A stretch of DNA of 64,000 nucleotides from a bacterium (lineage in GTDB: Bacteria > Bdellovibrionota_C > UBA2361 > RFPC01). Below the pieces are notes generated by a model that was given only the letters and a program-made list of their open reading frames with translations, ran no database searches and was not told the origin of the DNA. Both the position numbers and the translations under genes were made by a program. Below are positions 59,317 through 64,000 of the stretch, piece after piece. The first letter of the stretch is position 1. Every line of letters begins with the position of its first letter. The stretch is taken from contig JAUIIO010000003.1 of the NCBI GenBank assembly GCA_030431715.1, positions 124,001-188,000 of the forward strand, in the 5' to 3' direction.

Positions 59317-59868
59317 ATGAATCATACTGTTTTTCATCCATGGCACGAGCTTAGTTTAGGTGATGACGTACCGGAATCTTTTAGAGTTGTAATCGAGATA
59401 CCACGCGGATCGCGTGTGAAGTATGAATTAGATAAAGAGAGTGGTCTTCTCAAAGTAGACCGGATTCTTTACTCCTCTGTAATTTATCCGGCAAACTATG
59501 GGTTTTTACCCCAAACCTACGGTGACGATAAAGATCCACTCGATGCACTTGTTTTAATGCAAGAGCCTGTTGTGCCGATGGCTTTGGTAAATGCAATTCC
59601 AATCGGCATGATTAAGATGATCGATCACGGTGAAGCCGATGAGAAGATTATCTGTGTGCATAAAGACGATCCTGAGTATCGAAACTATCAGCACTTTAAC
59701 GATCTTCCTGATCACCGTATGCAGTCTATTCAGACCTTTTTTGAAGACTATAAGCGGCTTGAGCATAAGCACGTGGAGGTTACTGAATTCCTCGGACCTG
59801 ATGAGGCAAAGGAGACGATCCTTGCTTCGATGGAGACTTATAAGCAGATGTTTGCTGCTAAGGGGTGA
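59317..59868 (+). CDS. ppa: Inorganic pyrophosphatase (family I)
   Basis: The protein has 183 residues; AGGGAG lies 8 bp before the start. All family I features are present: VVIEIPRGSRVKYELDKESG, IYPANYGFLPQTYGDDKDPL with the metal-binding signature DDKDPLDALVL, GMIKMIDHGEADEKIICVH, and the helix HFNDLPDHRMQSIQTFFEDY. It hydrolyses pyrophosphate to phosphate in the cytoplasm, driving biosynthesis. Confidence 0.96.
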   Translation: MNHTVFHPWHELSLGDDVPESFRVVIEIPRGSRVKYELDKESGLLKVDRILYSSVIYPANYGFLPQTYGDDKDPLDALVLMQEPVVPMALVNAIPIGMIKMIDHGEADEKIICVHKDDPEYRNYQHFNDLPDHRMQSIQTFFEDYKRLEHKHVEVTEFLGPDEAKETILASMETYKQMFAAKG

Positions 59869-59908
59869 TTTGAGGTAGGCGTATTTATGCTCTGCTGATT
59901 CCCTAACT

Positions 59909-60253
59909 CTTCTTCCTCCTTTTAATCTTCATCCTGCACCTGCACCAAAATTCTTGTACTAGTAGATTGTAAACTAAGTTCTTACCCAAATTGTCATTGC
60001 GAGGAGCTGAAGCCAAAGGCTGAACGACGCGGCAATCTCCCGGCCTCGGCATTGTAGAGTCTCTGGCAGGATGTGGAGATTGCCGCGTCGTTCGAGCTTA
60101 CGCTCTCAACTCCTCGCAATGACCCAGTATTAATCACGTCCTTTCGGATAGTAATTTAGTTTGCAATGTACTGGTGCATGCAGGTGCAGGATGAAGATTA
60201 AGAGGAGGAGAAAGAGGAAGAAGAGGAAGTGCAAGAGGAAGAGGAGGAGTTAT
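59909..60253. mobile_element. Composite palindromic element 2 (REP pair inside longer inverted repeats)
   Basis: The outer arms contain a perfect 23-bp inverted repeat (59922-59944 with 60179-60201) beginning TTAATCTTCATCCTGCACC. Inside lie an inverted pair of the REP family (59992-60041 and 60075-60124). The right arm continues as purine repeats (GAGGAGGAGAAAGAGGAAG). Same plan and the same GCACCTGCACCAA junction as the element at 46469-46800. It fills most of the gene-free stretch 59869-60419. Confidence 0.85.
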
Positions 60254-60419
60254 GGGGGTGGTACAGGTATTGCAATACTTTTGGTAGAGGAGTTTTTTGA
60301 GGCTTAAAGCGGCAAGAAATGCTCGCTCAAGGAACACGCTTTTTACTTAAAGTGCTGTAAATGCTTGATAAAGTTCTTCCTGCATATAGCCGGAAAACTT
60401 TACCTGAAGGAAAGAATGT

Positions 60420-61685
60420 ATGCGCATAGAGTCTGCTTTTTATACCAGTGGATCAGGTCTTACGGCTCACGGTCAGGCTATTTCGGTAGTCGGTGATAAC
60501 ATCTCAAATACAAGTACTGTTGCCTACAAAGTGCAACGTGTGAGTTTCTCAGACCTCTGGGCGGAAGGACCAGAAGCACGTCAAACATCGGCAACGGAAC
60601 CAACGGGTGCAGGGGTAAGTGTTACGAAGGTTCAGCAGGTATTTGATACCGGTGTTCTTGATTTTACTGGAAGAAATTTAGACGTTGCGATTGAAGGAAA
60701 CGGTTTTTTTGCAGTAGGTGAAACTTCAAACCCAGAATATACAAGAGCCGGGAACTTTATTATTGATGAGAATGGGTATCTCTCAAATAGCCAAGGGCAA
60801 AATGTTATTGGCTACACTGGTGATGGTACAACGCTTGGCCAGATAGATATGCTATCGCTTGATCTCTCTGGTAGCCCGACAACTGCATCTATTGTAACTG
60901 GAAATCTCAATTCTACAGAAGAGGTTATAGGCGTTGAAGTAACAAATCCACTTGATTACCAAGATATCGGCCAGAATTCTAACTTCGTCAATAACTTCAC
61001 CGCATATGACAGCCTTGGAGTTGGTCATGAGGTTACTCTCGCGTACACCAAGATGGGCACGAACACATGGGCGGTTCAGGCGTTTATGGATTCTGGAGAT
61101 CTGGGTGGTACGGCTGGTATTCCGCAACAAATTGGTAATACCGCGACCCTTGCTTTTGGACAGACTGGCTTTATCGCTGAAGATGATTTTGGAGATGCGG
61201 TGATTACGGCGAATCCACAGTATTCCACTGGGTCTGCTCCCGGATTCTTCAGCGTTGATCTCAGTGGCTTTACGCAGTTTGGTGCTACCACAAATATTAA
61301 ATCACTCTCTCAAGACGGTGAAGCAACAGGCGATGTTGATACCTATGAATTTCGGGGTGATGGGCGTGTAATGGCGATTCTTACTGGCGGAACAGAGGTG
61401 CAGATAGGTCAAGTTCCAATTGCTGTGTTCTCAAATGTTGAGGGTCTAGCGCGTTCTGGTAGTGGACTCTACACGTCAACTGATATCTCCGGTGATGCCC
61501 AGTTCGGTACGGCAGGAACTACGATTTATGGTGAGCTCCAAGGAGGAGCGCTTGAGCGATCGAATGTTGATATTGGAAATCAATTCGTGGATCTCGTAGT
61601 CCTTCAACGTGGATATCAAGCGAATTCACAGGTGTTTAGTTCGACTAACGATATCGTTCGAGACACGATTAACCTGCTACGGTAG
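60420..61685 (+). CDS. flgE: Flagellar hook protein FlgE
   Basis: The protein has 421 residues; AAGGAAAG lies just before the ATG. The N-terminal rod/hook motif is SAFYTSGSGLTAHGQAISVV followed by GDNISNTSTVAYK, the FlgE/F/G core follows (NLDVAIEGNGFFAVGE, YTRAGNFIIDENGYL), and the C-terminus has ALERSNVDIGNQFVDLVVLQ with RGYQANSQVF. The length and FlgE-type inserted domain point to hook rather than rod protein. It is exported by the flagellar type III system, whose ATPase genes lie next to it in the opposite direction. Confidence 0.9.
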   Translation: MRIESAFYTSGSGLTAHGQAISVVGDNISNTSTVAYKVQRVSFSDLWAEGPEARQTSATEPTGAGVSVTKVQQVFDTGVLDFTGRNLDVAIEGNGFFAVGETSNPEYTRAGNFIIDENGYLSNSQGQNVIGYTGDGTTLGQIDMLSLDLSGSPTTASIVTGNLNSTEEVIGVEVTNPLDYQDIGQNSNFVNNFTAYDSLGVGHEVTLAYTKMGTNTWAVQAFMDSGDLGGTAGIPQQIGNTATLAFGQTGFIAEDDFGDAVITANPQYSTGSAPGFFSVDLSGFTQFGATTNIKSLSQDGEATGDVDTYEFRGDGRVMAILTGGTEVQIGQVPIAVFSNVEGLARSGSGLYTSTDISGDAQFGTAGTTIYGELQGGALERSNVDIGNQFVDLVVLQRGYQANSQVFSSTNDIVRDTINLLR

Positions 61686-61730
61686 TGTGGGAATAACCGC
61701 AAAAACCGCATAAAACCGCAAAAAAGATCC

Positions 61731-63056
61731 TTAATTGATATGTTCTTCAGTGGAGTTTGCAAGAGCATAGAGTGCGTTCTTTGCATTGTTGATAGTGTGA
61801 AGGGTTTCTTGTTTCTGATTTAAGAGTTTTATGATTTGAGGCTCTAAATTGAGTGCGCGTTGAAGTTCGTCATCCGGTATTCCACCGAGCAAAAGCGCAT
61901 CCTTGTCCGCGAAGAGTCGATTTACAAGTTTTTGTATATAGCACATAGCTTTGCGATGTTTCTCGTCTGTGAGCTTGTTGGTAAGCCTTGAGAGGGAGGC
62001 TGTTATATCAAGCGCTGGACGTACTCCCCAGTTTGCAATATCGGCGTGGAGAATCATGTGTCCATCAAGTAGCCCTTTAAGTTCATCAGCGAGCGGATCC
62101 ATATCAATAGAGCCACTGGTAAGAATTGAATAGATGGCAGTAATACTCCCGCAAGCATTTGTTCCGGTGCGTTCTACAAGTTGTGGAAGTTCGGTGTAGA
62201 CTGAAGGCGTATAGCCGTGTCTTACTGGAAATTCACCAGCAGTTAAGTTCACATCACGAATCGCTCTTGCCACTCGCGTAAGGGAATCTACAAGGAGGAG
62301 TACTTTCTTTCCTTTATCACGGTGGTGTTCCGCTATAGCGGTTGCCGTTTGAACGGCAAGTCTTCTCCGCAACGGAGGTTCATCACTGGTACTTACTACG
62401 ACAATTGAACGGGCGAGCCCTTCCTCGCCGAGACATTCGTCGATAAATTCGCGGACTTCTCGTCCCCGTTCTCCAACGAGCGCAATGACACAGATGTCTA
62501 CGTCTGCATTTCTGGCAATCATTCCAAGTAGGGTAGATTTTCCTGAGCCGGGACCGGCGAAGAGGCCAAGTCTCTGGCCATAACCAATTGGACAAAAGAG
62601 ATCGATTGAGGAGATTCCTGTTATAAGTTGTTCAGCGATCGGTGTTCTGCTGAGGGGATTTGGTGCTTCTTTCTCTACGGGAAGGCTTACTTCATGAGCG
62701 TGATCTTGAGATGAAAGTAGGAGTTCGCCACGAGCGCTCAGTACATTACCGGGAGTAGTGCAGAGTCTTACGGAGGCGCGGTCACCGGAATGAGTTACAG
62801 TGCTTCCGGGAGAGACGTCACCTATGCTGTCAAATGGAGCAAGGGTGACGGTGTCTTCCTGAAAGCCAATTACCTGAGCTTCTAGCGTGCGGCCACTTCT
62901 AGCGTGTATGGTGCAGATATCGTTTAGGGCGACTGCTGGAAGGCGCGCGTAAAGTATCGGGCCTTTTATGGCTGTGATCTTGCCGCTGTAGAGTTTGTGG
63001 GAAGTTTGCGATGCGCGCTTTTTAGCTGTTTCGGACAGGAGTCTTAATCTACTCAT
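61731..63056 (-). CDS. fliI: Flagellar type III export ATPase FliI
   Basis: The protein has 441 residues. Walker A is GLFAGPGSGKSTLLGMI near residue 165, Walker B is KKVLLLVDSLTRVARAIRDV, and the PSVYTELPQLVERTGT and GSITAIYSILTSGSIDMDPL segments are family signatures. The preceding VKEAP-like PNPLSRTPI and FCPIGYGQR match the F1-type beta-subunit fold. FliI hexamers energise export of flagellar subunits at the base of the flagellum. It overlaps fliH by 4 bp. Confidence 0.95.
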   Translation of the reverse strand: MSRLRLLSETAKKRASQTSHKLYSGKITAIKGPILYARLPAVALNDICTIHARSGRTLEAQVIGFQEDTVTLAPFDSIGDVSPGSTVTHSGDRASVRLCTTPGNVLSARGELLLSSQDHAHEVSLPVEKEAPNPLSRTPIAEQLITGISSIDLFCPIGYGQRLGLFAGPGSGKSTLLGMIARNADVDICVIALVGERGREVREFIDECLGEEGLARSIVVVSTSDEPPLRRRLAVQTATAIAEHHRDKGKKVLLLVDSLTRVARAIRDVNLTAGEFPVRHGYTPSVYTELPQLVERTGTNACGSITAIYSILTSGSIDMDPLADELKGLLDGHMILHADIANWGVRPALDITASLSRLTNKLTDEKHRKAMCYIQKLVNRLFADKDALLLGGIPDDELQRALNLEPQIIKLLNQKQETLHTINNAKNALYALANSTEEHIN

Positions 63057-63682
63057 ATCGACTCCTGTGTTTGCAGATCGTGGAGTTGTTCTTCGAGTGC
63101 TCTTTTTTTCTTTGAGAGTTCGTCTCGCCAGTTGATAGTGACGCTACCGTTTTCTGAAGTAAGTTTCGCACATCCCTGTTCGATCTCAGGAGAGGGTATG
63201 ATCTGAATCTGGTAATCCATTTGGAGTTCTTCTGCAGCTTTTACGTCCTCTTTATGAACGTGAACTATGATATTTTTTGAATTATTCATCTCTGTGAGTG
63301 CCTCGCGTATTTTCTTTTTCAGGCTCAGAGTGTTTGTTATGACTTCGTGTTGGAGGATCTCTTCGCTAAGCGTAACTGCAATCTGCAGGCATTCCTCTTC
63401 TAATCTCGTAAGTTCTTCATTTATGGTGTGATGAACTCTCTGTTCATAGGCCGCCGAGAGTTCTTCTTCTCGTCTATGGGTCAGCTCATTTAAGCGTTGC
63501 CGCATATATGTTCTTCGCGACTGCAGGTATGTGGCGAGATGTTGTCTCGTATCCTGTTCACGTTCGCGGCACAGCTCTTCACTTTTGCGGTGCGCCTTGA
63601 GCGCTTGAGTGATGAGCTCTTTCTCTGGAGTATTAGTGCTGCCGTGCGCTTTCTTTATGTAGCCCTTTATCGTTTTGCTCAT
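63053..63682 (-). CDS. fliH: FliH-like flagellar export stator protein
   Basis: The protein has 209 residues. A long charged helix (residues 20-105; HRKSEELCREREQDTRQHL) leads to the FliH/YscL C-terminal part: LQIAVTLSEEILQHEV, then IIVHVHKEDVKAAEEL and SPEIEQGCAKLTSENGSVTI. In this family the protein dimerises and binds FliI, linking it to the export gate. The identity is supported by the 4-bp overlap with fliI as much as by sequence, because FliH proteins vary much. Confidence 0.82.
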   Translation of the reverse strand: MSKTIKGYIKKAHGSTNTPEKELITQALKAHRKSEELCREREQDTRQHLATYLQSRRTYMRQRLNELTHRREEELSAAYEQRVHHTINEELTRLEEECLQIAVTLSEEILQHEVITNTLSLKKKIREALTEMNNSKNIIVHVHKEDVKAAEELQMDYQIQIIPSPEIEQGCAKLTSENGSVTINWRDELSKKKRALEEQLHDLQTQESI

Positions 63683-63740
63683 AGTGCCCCAAGATTAGGT
63701 TTCTACCCTCAATCGTGCACTGCCCTTGGAGAGTTTCCGA

Positions 63741-64000
63741 CTATTTGTATCTTTTTATCAGGGAAAATATGCTCAGAGCCTCCTCAGAGCGGAGTATGAG
63801 GCTAAATATGAGGTAAGTGGCAGGGCCAAGGAGACAAGAGAGGAGGAGTGGGAGAGCGGCTGTGCCAAGCAGCAGGGCCATTCCAGCAGAGGCGAAGAGT
63901 GCTCTTAGAGTGCTTCTCACAAAGGGAGTAAGATCGACACTTTTCTGGCGGTTTTTAAAGAGTAGAATAAAAAGGAGGCAGGAAAATAGGCTCATAGAGC
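63741..64000 (-). CDS. C-terminal part of a MurJ-like multi-helix membrane protein (partial)
   Basis: The frame runs off the right edge and ends with TAG at 63741. About 86 residues are visible. Two hydrophobic helices (TLRALFASAGMALLLGTAAL and LLLSCLLGPATYLIFSLILR) are followed by a short end with EEALSIFSLIKRYK. The Ser-Thr-Leu-Arg-Ala-Leu-Phe-Ala-Ser pattern and ending resemble the last helices of MurJ (MviN) lipid II flippases. An internal ATG at 63995 might be its own start, so a small separate membrane protein is also possible. Confidence 0.5.
   Translation of the reverse strand, partial: SMSLFSCLLFILLFKNRQKSVDLTPFVRSTLRALFASAGMALLLGTAALPLLLSCLLGPATYLIFSLILRSEEALSIFSLIKRYK

Overview
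The window reads as a stretch of chromosome from a flagellated Gram-negative bacterium. It holds flagellin, hook, FliI and FliH genes, a family 9 (heptosyltransferase-type) glycosyltransferase, lipoprotein signal peptides and MscL. Most of it looks to be around 45% GC by eye. I cannot place the species. The mix of a NADK2-type NAD kinase homologue, scattered flagellar genes and many small secreted proteins suggests a deltaproteobacterial or Bdellovibrio-like lineage, but this is a low-confidence guess. I saw no rRNA, tRNA or CRISPR array.

Layout: 1-6836 is a nucleotide and redox cluster: the end of a NUDT9-like Nudix hydrolase, a GapN-like dehydrogenase missing its usual general-base Glu, a methyltransferase, a large methyltransferase-Nudix fusion, and a divergent tandem-MarR regulator with palindromes in the shared promoter. 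6939-19001 holds mostly small, secreted, membrane or unknown genes with an SDR, a DUF3313-like lipoprotein, a methyltransferase and MscL. 19285-25216 is a repeat-dense island around a REP-associated tyrosine transposase (RAYT). It contains an internally deleted derivative of the transposase unit, a truncated 5' copy, gene remnants, and two small membrane-protein genes bracketed by the same pair of repeats, like cassettes. 25230-28137 has a coiled-coil membrane protein, a HEPN-like protein and a small unknown gene.

28248-33899 is the standout: a visibly GC-richer operon of an unknown helical protein, a degenerate protein kinase, a VWA protein with a DUF2135-like tail, and a divergent adenylosuccinate synthetase. 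It has a hairpin leader, hairpins between genes and a strong terminator. A 26-bp motif upstream of it (GATAATRCTTGCATG followed by a second GCATG 11 bp after the first) recurs just before the NAD kinase-like gene at 34375, which suggests shared control.

34375-46407 carries the NAD kinase homologue, a CCA-adding/poly(A) polymerase family enzyme, a flagellin whose variable domain is replaced by seven FG-GAP/VCBS repeats, a degenerate RNB-family protein, and a glycosyltransferase operon. 46801-49552 is a tightly overlapping ZorA-ZorB-like motor operon with a Cys/His-rich third gene, resembling a type II Zorya anti-phage system. 51085-54348 is a SWIM-SNF2 ATPase. 56128-59868 has serA, a flippase-like membrane protein, a BON lipoprotein and pyrophosphatase. 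60420-63682 has flgE, fliI and fliH, and the window ends inside a MurJ-like membrane protein.

Intergenic DNA carries a roughly 50-bp REP family (eleven copies seen), two composite palindromic elements built around inverted pairs of it (46469-46800 and 59909-60253), and purine-rich minisatellites. Homology statements come from reading motifs by eye; no database search was run.
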